Shown: positions 34,853 through 44,336 of the stretch, one piece after another
Numbering within the stretch: position 1 is the stretch's first letter
Layout: each line of letters starts with the position of its first letter
The notes under the pieces: model-generated
What the model saw: only the letters and a program-made list of their open reading frames with translations
Database searches by the model: none
What the model was told of the DNA's origin: nothing
DNA from: Maribacter sedimenticola
Lineage (GTDB): Bacteria > Bacteroidota > Bacteroidia > Flavobacteriales > Flavobacteriaceae
Assembly (NCBI RefSeq): GCF_900188415.1
Contig: NZ_FZNV01000001.1
Span: 461,501 to 525,500, forward strand
DNA length: 64,000 nt
Direction: 5' to 3'
Position numbers and translations under genes: made by a program

Positions 34853-37642
34853 ATGGAATTTTCGCTTAAAAGAATTAAGAAAAGTGTTAGTAATTGTTGC
34901 TGTTTGTTGTTGTGTGCAACTGCAGTTTTACATGCACAAAATCAGCATAAAAACGGCCCTAATGCACAGGAAAGTCTTGTGTTTACTGAAAACATTGACA
35001 GTGAAATACCTGCAAACACTACAAAACCATGGACCCGCTGGTGGTGGATGGGTAGTGCAATTGATGAACAAAACATTAAGGCCTCTTTAATCTCGTTTTC
35101 TAAAGTAGGTTTGGGTGGTGTAGAAATTACGCCAATTTATGGGGTAGAAGGGGAAGATGCCAATAACGTTCCCTTTTTATCTGAACAGTGGTTGGCGCTG
35201 TTGGATTTTACCATTAAAACAGCCGATAGTTTAGGCATGCAGGTAGATATGAATCTGGGAACGGGTTGGCCCTATGGCGGACCGCAAATAGATTTGGAGC
35301 ATGCAGCAACACGATTGGTTGTAGATAGTGTTCAACTATTGAAAGGGCAACGCTTTACGGGAAATCTAACTCCGCAAAATGTGAAGGATACCCTTGGTGC
35401 CAAAATAGCCGCCGTTATGGCTTTTGGCAAAGATGGTAGTGTGGTTGATTTAACATCTAACCTACAAAACAATAGTTTAAAATGGAAAGCCAAAAAAACC
35501 GATTATACGTTGTATACCGTCTTTACCGGTAAAACAGGGCAAAAGGTAAAACGTGCTGCGCCAGGCGGAGAAGGATATACGGTAGACCATTATTCCAACA
35601 AGGCATTTGAACAATATGTAACCCGATTTAATGCGGCACTTAAAAACAATGGCAAAGGGTTGCGGGCTATTTTTAATGATAGTTATGAGGTTTACGGAAC
35701 AGATTTCACCCCTGATTTTTTCGAACAATTTGAGCGGCTTAGAGGATATGATTTAAAACCGCATTTGCAAGAATTATTCGCTACCTCTGATACTGAAATG
35801 GCGAATAGAATTAAGAGTGACTATCGTGAAACCTTGTCAGATTTGTTATTGACCGAATTTGATGAACCTTGGACGGAATGGGCAAACCAACATGGGTATA
35901 CATCTAGATTACAAGCGCATGGTTCGCCAGGTAATCTAATCGATTTTTATGCCGCAGCGGATATTCCTGAATGTGAAACATTTGGTTCCATGCCCTATGA
36001 TATTTCTGGGTTTAGAAGGGAAAAAGAAGATATTAGGGAAGGTGATGCCGATCCGGTAATGCTGAAATTTTCTTCTTCTGCCGCGCACATTGCAGGTAAA
36101 CCTTTGGTGTCATCAGAGACATTTACATGGTTACGCGACCATTTTAAAACCTCGTTATCGCAAACTAAACCAGAAGCTGAAGATTTGTTGCTGAACGGTG
36201 TTAACCACATATTTTTACATGGTTCTACCTACTCGCCAAAAAGGGCGGTTTGGCCAGGTTGGAAGTTTTATGCGTCGGTAAATTTTAATGAAAACAATAC
36301 CATTTGGGAAGATGCCCCGGCATTGTTCTCCTATATTGAAAATTGCCAGAAACTGTTGCAATCAGGTAAGCCGGACAATGAAATATTACTCTATTGGCCT
36401 ATTCATGATGTATGGGACGATTATTTAAAGGGTCAACGCTTTTTTCAGTTTAAAATCCACTCGTTGGATGAATGGCTGCACGGCACCAAGTTTTACGGTC
36501 TTGCAACCGAATTAGCACAACAAGGGTATGCGACCGACTTTATATCTGACCGATTTATTGAAGACCTATCCTATGAAAATGGTTCATTGCAAACCCAAGG
36601 TGTTGCCTATAAAAGCTTGGTGGTGCCAGATGCCGATAAAATGCCATTGGCTACATTCAAGAAGCTAGTAGAACTTAAAAAACAGGGAGCTCAAATAATC
36701 TTTCAAGGGCTACCGGAGTCCGTGCCTGGCTTTGCTGATTACCAGGAAAAGAATCACACCTTGTCACAGTTAAAGACTGAGAACAAATTAGTGTTGCATC
36801 CTGAAAAGTCAATTGGTAAGGCCTTACGTGATAATGGACTGTATCCAGAAACGATTGTTGAAACCGGACTCAAATTTATCCGCAGAGACATCAATGGGGA
36901 AAAAATCTACTATTTGGTGAACCATACGGCAAATGCTATAAGCGGAACATTTCCTATACAAACAGAAGCTGAAAAGGTAATTCTTTATGACCCATTGTCT
37001 CAAAAAGTAGGCGTGGGAAAAAGCGAAATTCAGAATGGTATAACCTTAGTGAAGTTACATATTCCTTCTGGCGGTTCACTCTTTTTAAAAACCGCCCAAT
37101 CATCTAGCAAGGAATCATGGGTGTATTTAAAAGAATCAGAAACATCGCATGTATTAAATGGTGAATGGAAGATTGATTTTATAAAAGGCGGTCCCTCATT
37201 ACCAGAATCAGCAACTTTAAATGAGTTGAACTCTTGGACGGAATTAGGGGGGGATGCTTCTTATTTTTCAGGAACGGCACGATATGAAACTACATTTGAA
37301 AATCCTGATGCTACTATAGAAAATTGGAAGTTACGCTTTAACGAAGTTCGAGAAAGTGCTAAAATTTGGCTCAATGACGTGTATGTAGGTACGCTTTGGG
37401 CAAATCCTTTTGAGTTGGAGTTATCGAATTTAAAATCGGGAAAAAACACATTACGAGTAGAAGTTACCAACTTGCCCGCAAACAGAATCAGAGCTAAAGA
37501 ACTACGGGGAGAAGAATGGAAGATTTTCAAGGAAATTAATATGGTGAATAAGGATTATCAAAAATTTGATGCCACAATTTGGAGCCCTACACCATCAGGA
37601 TTACTAGGAGAGGTTTCCTTAATACCATTAATCAAAAACTAA
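34853..37642 (+). CDS. GH106 alpha-L-rhamnosidase
   Basis: 929 residues from the ATG at 34853 (MEFSLKR), with a signal peptide ending VLHAQ. In-frame ATGs at 34817 and 34823 lie upstream of the predicted -7 box and are rejected. GH106 signature near the N-terminus: TRWWWMGSAID, GLGGVEITPIYGVEG, MNLGTGWPYGG; then FNDSYEVYG and SSETFTWLRDH in the core; a C-terminal galactose-binding-like domain (KIWLNDVYVGTLWANPFELE). The family removes terminal alpha-L-rhamnose, in characterised cases from rhamnogalacturonan-type glycans. First gene of a four-gene operon. If the promoter is right, the mRNA is leaderless or nearly so. Confidence 0.92.
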   Translation: MEFSLKRIKKSVSNCCCLLLCATAVLHAQNQHKNGPNAQESLVFTENIDSEIPANTTKPWTRWWWMGSAIDEQNIKASLISFSKVGLGGVEITPIYGVEGEDANNVPFLSEQWLALLDFTIKTADSLGMQVDMNLGTGWPYGGPQIDLEHAATRLVVDSVQLLKGQRFTGNLTPQNVKDTLGAKIAAVMAFGKDGSVVDLTSNLQNNSLKWKAKKTDYTLYTVFTGKTGQKVKRAAPGGEGYTVDHYSNKAFEQYVTRFNAALKNNGKGLRAIFNDSYEVYGTDFTPDFFEQFERLRGYDLKPHLQELFATSDTEMANRIKSDYRETLSDLLLTEFDEPWTEWANQHGYTSRLQAHGSPGNLIDFYAAADIPECETFGSMPYDISGFRREKEDIREGDADPVMLKFSSSAAHIAGKPLVSSETFTWLRDHFKTSLSQTKPEAEDLLLNGVNHIFLHGSTYSPKRAVWPGWKFYASVNFNENNTIWEDAPALFSYIENCQKLLQSGKPDNEILLYWPIHDVWDDYLKGQRFFQFKIHSLDEWLHGTKFYGLATELAQQGYATDFISDRFIEDLSYENGSLQTQGVAYKSLVVPDADKMPLATFKKLVELKKQGAQIIFQGLPESVPGFADYQEKNHTLSQLKTENKLVLHPEKSIGKALRDNGLYPETIVETGLKFIRRDINGEKIYYLVNHTANAISGTFPIQTEAEKVILYDPLSQKVGVGKSEIQNGITLVKLHIPSGGSLFLKTAQSSSKESWVYLKESETSHVLNGEWKIDFIKGGPSLPESATLNELNSWTELGGDASYFSGTARYETTFENPDATIENWKLRFNEVRESAKIWLNDVYVGTLWANPFELELSNLKSGKNTLRVEVTNLPANRIRAKELRGEEWKIFKEINMVNKDYQKFDATIWSPTPSGLLGEVSLIPLIKN

Positions 37643-37652
37643 CACAAAATAT

Positions 37653-38777
37653 ATGAAGTGCAGTAAAATGATACTTATTTTGGGAGTATGTCTTTTTCAG
37701 GGTATGCTGAACGCCCAAGAAATAAACAGGGATTCCGTCTTAAAGAATATGCAACTTGCCAACAATTATTTTATGGAGAAATGGCAAGATGTGGGCAAAA
37801 CCATAATCACCAATAAGGAACGGCCCAGTAATATTTGGACCCGTGGGGTGTATTACGAGGGGTTAATGGCCTTGCATGAAATTTATCCTAAAGAGGAGTA
37901 TTACAACTATGCCTATGACTGGGCAGAGTTTCATAAGTGGAGTTTTAGATATGGTACCGCAAACAGAAACGCTGATGATTACTGCGCTGCTCAAACCTAT
38001 ATTGATCTTTACAATTTAGAGCCTGATCCAAAGAAATTAAAGAATACAAAGGCAACGATAAATATGTTGCTGAACACGCCTCAAGTAGATGATTGGTCAT
38101 GGATAGATGCCATACAAATGGGTATGCCCGTTTTTGCTAAACTCGGCGTGTTGGAGAACGATGACCGATATTTTGAAAAAATGTATGAGATGTACATGTT
38201 TACCAGAAATAGTCATGGTGATAATGGGTTGTATAATCCTAAAGACGGACTCTGGTGGCGCGATGCTGATTTTGACCCACCATATACGGAACCTAATGGG
38301 GAAGATTGCTATTGGAGTCGTGGTAACGGTTGGGTAATTGGGGCATTGGCCAAAGTGTTAACGATTATTCCAGAAGATGCTCCGCACCGCCAGCAATATG
38401 TAGATGACCTTGTAGCCATGTCAGAAGCACTGGTTCCCATTCAACGTAAAGATGGTTTTTGGAACGTTAGTCTACACGACCCAAAACATTACGGTGGTAA
38501 GGAATTATCCGGCACGGCATTATTTGTTTACGCAATGGCCTACGGTGTAAATAATGGCATATTAAGTAAAGAAAAATATCGACCTATAATTGAAAAGGGA
38601 TGGAATGCTATGGTAAAGGATGGTCTGCATGACAACGGATTTTTAGGTTTCGTGCAATCTACAGGTAAAGAACCAAAAGACGGACAACCACTTTCCTATA
38701 CCAAAACACCTGATTTTGAAGATTACGGATTAGGATGTTTTCTGCTAGCAGGCAGTGAAGTCTACAAAATGAAGTAA
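37653..38777 (+). CDS. GH105 unsaturated uronyl hydrolase (second copy)
   Basis: 374 residues with a signal peptide ending LNAQ. (Alpha/alpha)6 barrel with WTRGVYYEGLMAL, NADDYCAAQTYIDLY (likely catalytic Asp), WSWIDAIQMGMPVFAKLG, YWSRGNGWVIGALAKVL and GTALFVYAMAYGVNNG. The standard GH105 length, with a different active-site setting from the copy at 18081-19436. It would remove unsaturated uronic acid from lyase-made oligosaccharides, probably in the periplasm. It follows GH106 by 10 bp and precedes the esterase-GH43 gene by 24 bp, so release of unsaturated uronate and of rhamnose is co-expressed. Confidence 0.93.
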   Translation: MKCSKMILILGVCLFQGMLNAQEINRDSVLKNMQLANNYFMEKWQDVGKTIITNKERPSNIWTRGVYYEGLMALHEIYPKEEYYNYAYDWAEFHKWSFRYGTANRNADDYCAAQTYIDLYNLEPDPKKLKNTKATINMLLNTPQVDDWSWIDAIQMGMPVFAKLGVLENDDRYFEKMYEMYMFTRNSHGDNGLYNPKDGLWWRDADFDPPYTEPNGEDCYWSRGNGWVIGALAKVLTIIPEDAPHRQQYVDDLVAMSEALVPIQRKDGFWNVSLHDPKHYGGKELSGTALFVYAMAYGVNNGILSKEKYRPIIEKGWNAMVKDGLHDNGFLGFVQSTGKEPKDGQPLSYTKTPDFEDYGLGCFLLAGSEVYKMK

Positions 38778-38801
38778 ATTCAGATTCAAATCCGACCAAA
38801 A

Positions 38802-40583
38802 ATGAATTTTAAAAGTTTTTTACTAGTAGTTTGCTTTACCACTTTGGGCTTTTCACAGCAAAAGGAAATTACCTTATGGCCAGACGGAGTTCCTGGCAGT
38901 ATTCAAAATGATGCCTATGAAGAATCAGTAACCTATGATGTTTTAGAAGTTGTGCGGGGCGTATCTAAAGTATCACAACCGACCCTTACACCGTTTTTGG
39001 CCGATAGTTCTATTGCTAATGGTACCGCGGTAATAATTTGTCCGGGTGGTGGGTACACGCATTTGGCCATTAATAAAGAAGGATGTAAAGTTGCAAAATG
39101 GTTGAATACGCTCGGTATTTCTGCCTTTGTACTTAAATATAGAATGCCTACGGATGAAACTATGACCGACAAAACAGTAGGTCCGCTACAAGATGCACAA
39201 GAAGCAATGCGCATGGTCCGTAAAAACGCAAAACGCTATAATATTGATGCCAGTAAAATTGGAATTTTAGGTTTTTCTGCTGGCGGACATTTGGCAAGTA
39301 CACTATCCACCCATTTTAATGACAAAGTTTATGAGCACGATGCATCAATCAGTGCAAGACCAGATTTTTCGGTATTGGTTTATCCGGTAATTTCTATGAA
39401 AGATGGTGTTACACATGCGGGTTCTAAGCGAAACTTATTGGGTGAGAATCCATCCGAAGAACGTATCAATCAATATTCAAATGCACTTCAAATTCACAAT
39501 ACCACACCACCAACTTTTTTAGTGCATGCTACCGATGATACCGTAGTACCTGTTGAAAATAGTTTGGAATATTATAACACGCTAAAGCAGTACGATGTGC
39601 CGGCAGAGTTACATATTTATGAAAATGGCGGACATGGTTTTGGACTAGGAGTTTCGGGCACAAATGCAAACTGGCCAAACGATTTAAAACAGTGGTTTTT
39701 AGCACATGATTTGGTAAAGAAAGATGAGGTATACCTCTTTTCTTATTTCGTAGGTAATGGAGAAGATGGTTTACATTTTGCCTATAGTGAAGATGGGTAT
39801 AAATGGGAAAGTCTTCGCAACGGAGCATCTTATTTAACCCCAGAAGTAGGTAAGGATAAGCTCATGCGCGACCCTTGTATTATTAAAGGTGGCGATGGTA
39901 AATATCATATGGTTTGGACCGTTAGTTGGACGGATAAAGGAATTGGTTATGCATCATCAGATGATTTAGTGAAATGGTCAACACAGCAATTTATTCCTGT
40001 AATGGGAAAAATGGAAGGTACCCGAAATACTTGGGCACCAGAGATTACCTATGATGATGCTACAGGCGTATATATGATTTATTGGGCAAGTACTATAGAA
40101 GGTAAGTTTCCAGAAACCAAAAGCAAAAAAGAAAACGGGTATAACCACCGCATGTATTATACCACTACCAAAGATTTTAAAACTTTTACGGATACTAAAC
40201 TACTTTATGAGCCTGGCTTTAACGTAATCGATTCATCTATTTATACATGGGAAGATAAATTTATCATGTTCTTGAAAGATGAAACTGTTGAGCCTGAGCA
40301 AAAAAATATTAAAATGGCGTTTAGCGATAATCTGGAAGGACCTTATTCGCAAGCAAGCAACCCTATTAGTGGAGATTATTGGGCAGAAGGGCCAACGGCC
40401 ATTCGTATAGAAGGCAAATGGATCGTCTATTTTGATAAGTATAAGAATCATGCCTATGGTGCAGTTGCTTCTAGCGATTTAAAGAACTGGGAAGATATTT
40501 CTGATCAGGTTTCTTTTCCTGAAGGGTTACGCCACGGTACTGTAATAAAAGTACCAAGGTCAATGTTGAAGAATTTAAAGTAG
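38802..40583 (+). CDS. two-domain enzyme: alpha/beta-hydrolase esterase fused to GH43-like five-bladed propeller
   Basis: 593 residues, signal peptide ending GFSQ. Residues ~20-302 are an acetylesterase-type alpha/beta hydrolase: oxyanion PGGGY (81-85), nucleophile GFSAGG (Ser159), acid in TDDTVVP (Asp245 or 246), His278 in NGGHGFG. Residues ~310-590 are a GH43-like beta-propeller: RDPCI (Asp357), NTWAPEITYD, NVID (Asp477) and AEGPT (Glu529), the three acidic residues expected of GH43/clan GH-F. Both halves look catalytically complete. Such a fusion would deacetylate and then cut an arabinose-, xylose- or galactofuranose-like side chain. Operon member between GH105 and GH78. The GH43 placement is less sure than the esterase. 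Confidence 0.82.
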   Translation: MNFKSFLLVVCFTTLGFSQQKEITLWPDGVPGSIQNDAYEESVTYDVLEVVRGVSKVSQPTLTPFLADSSIANGTAVIICPGGGYTHLAINKEGCKVAKWLNTLGISAFVLKYRMPTDETMTDKTVGPLQDAQEAMRMVRKNAKRYNIDASKIGILGFSAGGHLASTLSTHFNDKVYEHDASISARPDFSVLVYPVISMKDGVTHAGSKRNLLGENPSEERINQYSNALQIHNTTPPTFLVHATDDTVVPVENSLEYYNTLKQYDVPAELHIYENGGHGFGLGVSGTNANWPNDLKQWFLAHDLVKKDEVYLFSYFVGNGEDGLHFAYSEDGYKWESLRNGASYLTPEVGKDKLMRDPCIIKGGDGKYHMVWTVSWTDKGIGYASSDDLVKWSTQQFIPVMGKMEGTRNTWAPEITYDDATGVYMIYWASTIEGKFPETKSKKENGYNHRMYYTTTKDFKTFTDTKLLYEPGFNVIDSSIYTWEDKFIMFLKDETVEPEQKNIKMAFSDNLEGPYSQASNPISGDYWAEGPTAIRIEGKWIVYFDKYKNHAYGAVASSDLKNWEDISDQVSFPEGLRHGTVIKVPRSMLKNLK

Positions 40584-40656
40584 TCTGTTATAACATTGGG
40601 ACATTCTGCAGGACTTTGCAGAGACTACGGGTTACCAAAACAATAAATAATTAATC

Positions 40657-43600
40657 ATGGGAATCAAAAGAGGCGTAAGGGTAAGTAGTTTTATCATTTG
40701 GGCAACGGTATTCTCGTGTGCTTTGGGCTTCTCACAAACACCCATTACAGATGTAACGGTAGAATATGTAAAAACTCCTTTAGGGATAGATATCGATACA
40801 CCACGATTTGGTTGGAAAATGAAAACCGACCTTAGTAAAAAAGGTCAGTCGCAATCGGCATATCAAATTATAGTTTCTGATGAATCTGGTGACACTACTT
40901 GGGATTCCGGAAAGGTAACTAGCGATATTTCTTTGGCTATTGCTTATGAAGGAGAAGCTTTGTCACCACGAACACGCTATACTTTTGTGGTACATGTTTG
41001 GGATGAGGAAGGGAAACAAAGCACCGCTACGTCATGGTTTGAAACCGGCTTGATGGACGATAACCCAAATTCCGAACAGTGGAACGGTGCACAGTGGATC
41101 GGTGGCGGGGACAATGATATGGTCTTTTATTCCCACTATTTATCGGTCTATAAATTTGAATATACCGTACAATTGGATAAGAAATCCAAGAGCGATAAAG
41201 CGTCCTTTATTTTTGGAGCCAATGATGCCCGTTTGTTGGATAAGAATAAAAATATTCAAGGTGTTGCAGCTACGAAAAACGAGAGTTATGTAAATTTTGA
41301 ACTGGATATTAGTGCGGTAGACGGTTCTGAAGAAGGAAAAGCAAAACTTATAGTATATCGCAAAGGATATACCAATGAAGATGATGAATATACTCCTTTT
41401 AGGTCGTATGAAATACCGTTAGATAAAATCAATGAAGGGAACAAATTTGATGCACATACGTTTTACACACATTGTAATTTTGGTTTGTTCAAAGTGTATT
41501 TAAATGGAGAGGATGATGAAGATTTAATTTCTACCGATGATGTTATTTCAGCATCCCCTTTTGCACCAAAGGGCTTTAATTTAAATCCGATAGGAACAGG
41601 CAATGATTATATCACTTTCCCTATGTTGGCAGATATTGGGTTTTCCGTTAATCCATCCCAAAAAGCATCATTTTCAAATATTGTAGTCAGGAATTTACGT
41701 GCGCCTTCCAATATAATATTTGCGGAAAATATAGATTCAAATTCTACGTACAACGGTATTTTTTCAGAAGCAATTCAACAGAACGCCGCTATAAGTATTA
41801 ATGAAAATGCCATTGAAATTGATGGAGGCACCACCGGATATAAGGTTATTACGGACCCAAGCCAAAATGCGGCCCCTATGTTGCGAACGGAGTTCAATAC
41901 CGCTACTAAGAACATTGCAAAGGCAAGATTATATGTTACCGCACGCGGTATTTATGAAATGTACCTAAACGGAAAACGAGTGGGTGAGGACTATTTTAAT
42001 CCGGGACTTACGCAGTATAACAAAACACATATGTACCAAACATATGATGTAACGGATATGGTGAATTCTGGTACAAACGCGCTTGGAGGTTGGCTTAGTG
42101 AAGGTTGGTGGAGTGGCAATATTACCTATCAAGGAGATTTTTGGAACTTTTTTGGAGACCGGCAGTCGTTACTTGCGCAATTGATAATATCATATGATGA
42201 TGGCTCCGAACAAACCATCACAACCAATGATGAGGAGTGGGAGCTATTTACGAATGGACCAATAAAATACGGTAGCTTTTTTCAAGGCGAGGTATATGAT
42301 GCCACCAAGGAAAACTTGGTTGAAAATTGGTCAACTGCTGCATATGATACTAATGGCTGGAAAAAAGCAGTAGAAGTTTCATTGACCGGGACCATCTATA
42401 CGGGTAAAGAATTAAATTTTGATGGTTTTAAATTGACGGCGCAAGTGGGTGAAAACCCTAGTGTTATTGACACCTTAAAAGCGATAGCTGTAGATGAGGT
42501 TCGTCCCGGGGTATTTGTTTATGACATGGGTCAGAATATGGTGGGTTTTCCAAATATAAAACTACCAAGTGGAAGCGCTGGAGATACCATTACCATGCGT
42601 TATGCAGAAATGCGTTATCCGGATTTGGAAGAACATGGAGATGCTGTAGGCATGGTAATGATGGAGAATATCCGGGCGGCTTTAACCCATGATACCTATA
42701 TTAGAAAAGGAGGGTTAGAGACTATTCAGCCCCGCTTTACATTTCACGGCTATCGATATATTGAGATTACCGGAATAGACAAAGCCTTGCCATTAGAGGC
42801 TGTAAACGGTTTGGTGGTGAGTTCTATTAAAGAAATTACATCAAACTATGAGACGTCAAATAAACTAGTCAATAAATTATGGGAGAATATTACATGGTCG
42901 CTGCGTGGTAATTTCTTGTCCATACCTACCGATACACCTGCACGTAACGAACGTATGGGATGGAGCGGGGATATTAGTGTATTTTCTGAAGCGGCTACCT
43001 ATTTGGCGAACATTGGTCCGTTCTTAGACCGACATCTATTGGCTATGCGCGATGTGCAACGGGAAGATGGTCGCTTTACGGATGTAGCACCTCTTGGCGG
43101 CGGATTTGGTGGAACCCTTTGGGGAAGTGCCGGTATAATTGTAGCATGGGAAACCTACCAGCAATACGGGGATTTGGGTCTATTGGGTAGGCATTATGAG
43201 GCCATGAAGGCTTATGTGGAATTTTTAAACAGTAAAATTGACCCTGAAACTGGCATATTACACGAAGGCCCGTTAGGAGATTGGCTTAGTCCCGAAGGAT
43301 ATAAGAATGACGATACGTTGCTGTGGGCAACTTATCATTTACGTGATATTGAAATTTTAAGTAAAACGGCTGCCTTATTAGGAAAATCTGCAGATGCGGT
43401 AACATATCAAAAGCAATACGATGAAAGAAAACAATTTTTGAACCGCACATATGTTGACATTGAAACAGGTAAAACAGTACATCTAGGCAATCAGAGTTTC
43501 AGTTTTGGACCTCCGTTGCCAAAAGATAAAATGAAGCATAAAGGTGATTTTATAGACACCCAGGCATCGTATGCAATTCCCTTAAATTTTAATGTATTAT

Positions 43601-44295
43601 ACAATGAACATATTCAAAAGGCGACTGCCAATTTGGTAGCTTCAATTGAACGAAGTAACGAAGACGAGTTGTGGGTGCATAGACCAAAATATTCCTTAAT
43701 GACCGGTTTTATTGGTACGGCATCTATAAACCATGCATTGTCCGAGAATGGGGAGCATAAAACGGCATATAAACTTCTTCAGCAAACGACCTACCCATCT
43801 TGGTTGTATCCTGTAGTGAACGGTGCTACTACCATTTGGGAGCGATTAAACTCCTATACCGTGGAAGATGGTTTTGGGGGCAATAATAGCATGAACTCTT
43901 TTAACCATTATTCTTTTGGGGCAGTAGCCGCTTGGATGTATAATTATTCCCTCGGTATTCAACGAGACGTCAACAATCCTGGTTTTAAACATTTTGTATT
44001 GCAGCCAATCCCGGACCCTACCAAGGAAATGACGTTTGCAAAAGGGTATTATGATAGTATGTACGGTCGAATTGCAAGCGAATGGCAATGGGTTGAAGAT
44101 GGCTGGACGTATTCGGTAACCGTACCTGCAAATACTACGGCAACGTTAAAAATAAACACTACAGAGTTGGGCAATATAACTGTAGGCGGTAAGAAAATTA
44201 AAAAAGCAAAAGGAGTTTCTTTTACAAGTCAGAATGGCAAAAATGTGGTATTGGAGCTCGTTTCTGGAACGTATAGTTTTAAGGTAAACGAATAG
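40657..44295 (+). CDS. GH78 alpha-L-rhamnosidase, large secreted form with inserted domain
   Basis: 1212 residues, signal peptide ending GFSQ. Order: N-terminal fibronectin-like domain (~20-130, WDSGKV, TRYTFVVHVWD); an inserted beta-sandwich of ~240 residues (~150-395, with LamG-like HTFYTHCNFGLFKVYLNGE); the GH78 N-domain (~400-600, YLNGKRVGEDYFNPG, GWWSGN); the (alpha/alpha)6 barrel with DTPARNERMGWSGD (759-772, general acid Glu765) and GPLGDWLSPEG; a C-terminal beta domain. The enzyme releases alpha-linked L-rhamnose. It lies 73 bp after the esterase-GH43 gene without an obvious promoter. The insert may be a carbohydrate-binding module. Confidence 0.94.
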   Translation: MGIKRGVRVSSFIIWATVFSCALGFSQTPITDVTVEYVKTPLGIDIDTPRFGWKMKTDLSKKGQSQSAYQIIVSDESGDTTWDSGKVTSDISLAIAYEGEALSPRTRYTFVVHVWDEEGKQSTATSWFETGLMDDNPNSEQWNGAQWIGGGDNDMVFYSHYLSVYKFEYTVQLDKKSKSDKASFIFGANDARLLDKNKNIQGVAATKNESYVNFELDISAVDGSEEGKAKLIVYRKGYTNEDDEYTPFRSYEIPLDKINEGNKFDAHTFYTHCNFGLFKVYLNGEDDEDLISTDDVISASPFAPKGFNLNPIGTGNDYITFPMLADIGFSVNPSQKASFSNIVVRNLRAPSNIIFAENIDSNSTYNGIFSEAIQQNAAISINENAIEIDGGTTGYKVITDPSQNAAPMLRTEFNTATKNIAKARLYVTARGIYEMYLNGKRVGEDYFNPGLTQYNKTHMYQTYDVTDMVNSGTNALGGWLSEGWWSGNITYQGDFWNFFGDRQSLLAQLIISYDDGSEQTITTNDEEWELFTNGPIKYGSFFQGEVYDATKENLVENWSTAAYDTNGWKKAVEVSLTGTIYTGKELNFDGFKLTAQVGENPSVIDTLKAIAVDEVRPGVFVYDMGQNMVGFPNIKLPSGSAGDTITMRYAEMRYPDLEEHGDAVGMVMMENIRAALTHDTYIRKGGLETIQPRFTFHGYRYIEITGIDKALPLEAVNGLVVSSIKEITSNYETSNKLVNKLWENITWSLRGNFLSIPTDTPARNERMGWSGDISVFSEAATYLANIGPFLDRHLLAMRDVQREDGRFTDVAPLGGGFGGTLWGSAGIIVAWETYQQYGDLGLLGRHYEAMKAYVEFLNSKIDPETGILHEGPLGDWLSPEGYKNDDTLLWATYHLRDIEILSKTAALLGKSADAVTYQKQYDERKQFLNRTYVDIETGKTVHLGNQSFSFGPPLPKDKMKHKGDFIDTQASYAIPLNFNVLYNEHIQKATANLVASIERSNEDELWVHRPKYSLMTGFIGTASINHALSENGEHKTAYKLLQQTTYPSWLYPVVNGATTIWERLNSYTVEDGFGGNNSMNSFNHYSFGAVAAWMYNYSLGIQRDVNNPGFKHFVLQPIPDPTKEMTFAKGYYDSMYGRIASEWQWVEDGWTYSVTVPANTTATLKINTTELGNITVGGKKIKKAKGVSFTSQNGKNVVLELVSGTYSFKVNE

Positions 44296-44336
44296 GTTAT
44301 TATAATTAGGGTTGAATTTTTAATTCTTTTAAAAAT

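Noticed and set aside
40600-40657. Motif-like TCTGCAGGAC before GH78
   Set aside because: Matches the core only partly and no TAnnTT box begins 31 bp later; GH78 is better seen as part of the GH106 operon.
4559-44295. Reading the locus as a classic ulvan PUL
   Set aside because: The sulfatase, GH78, GH105 and GH2 would fit, but no ulvan lyase is seen, and CE12-like esterases, GH28 and the PL22-like lyase favour a rhamnogalacturonan-type substrate.
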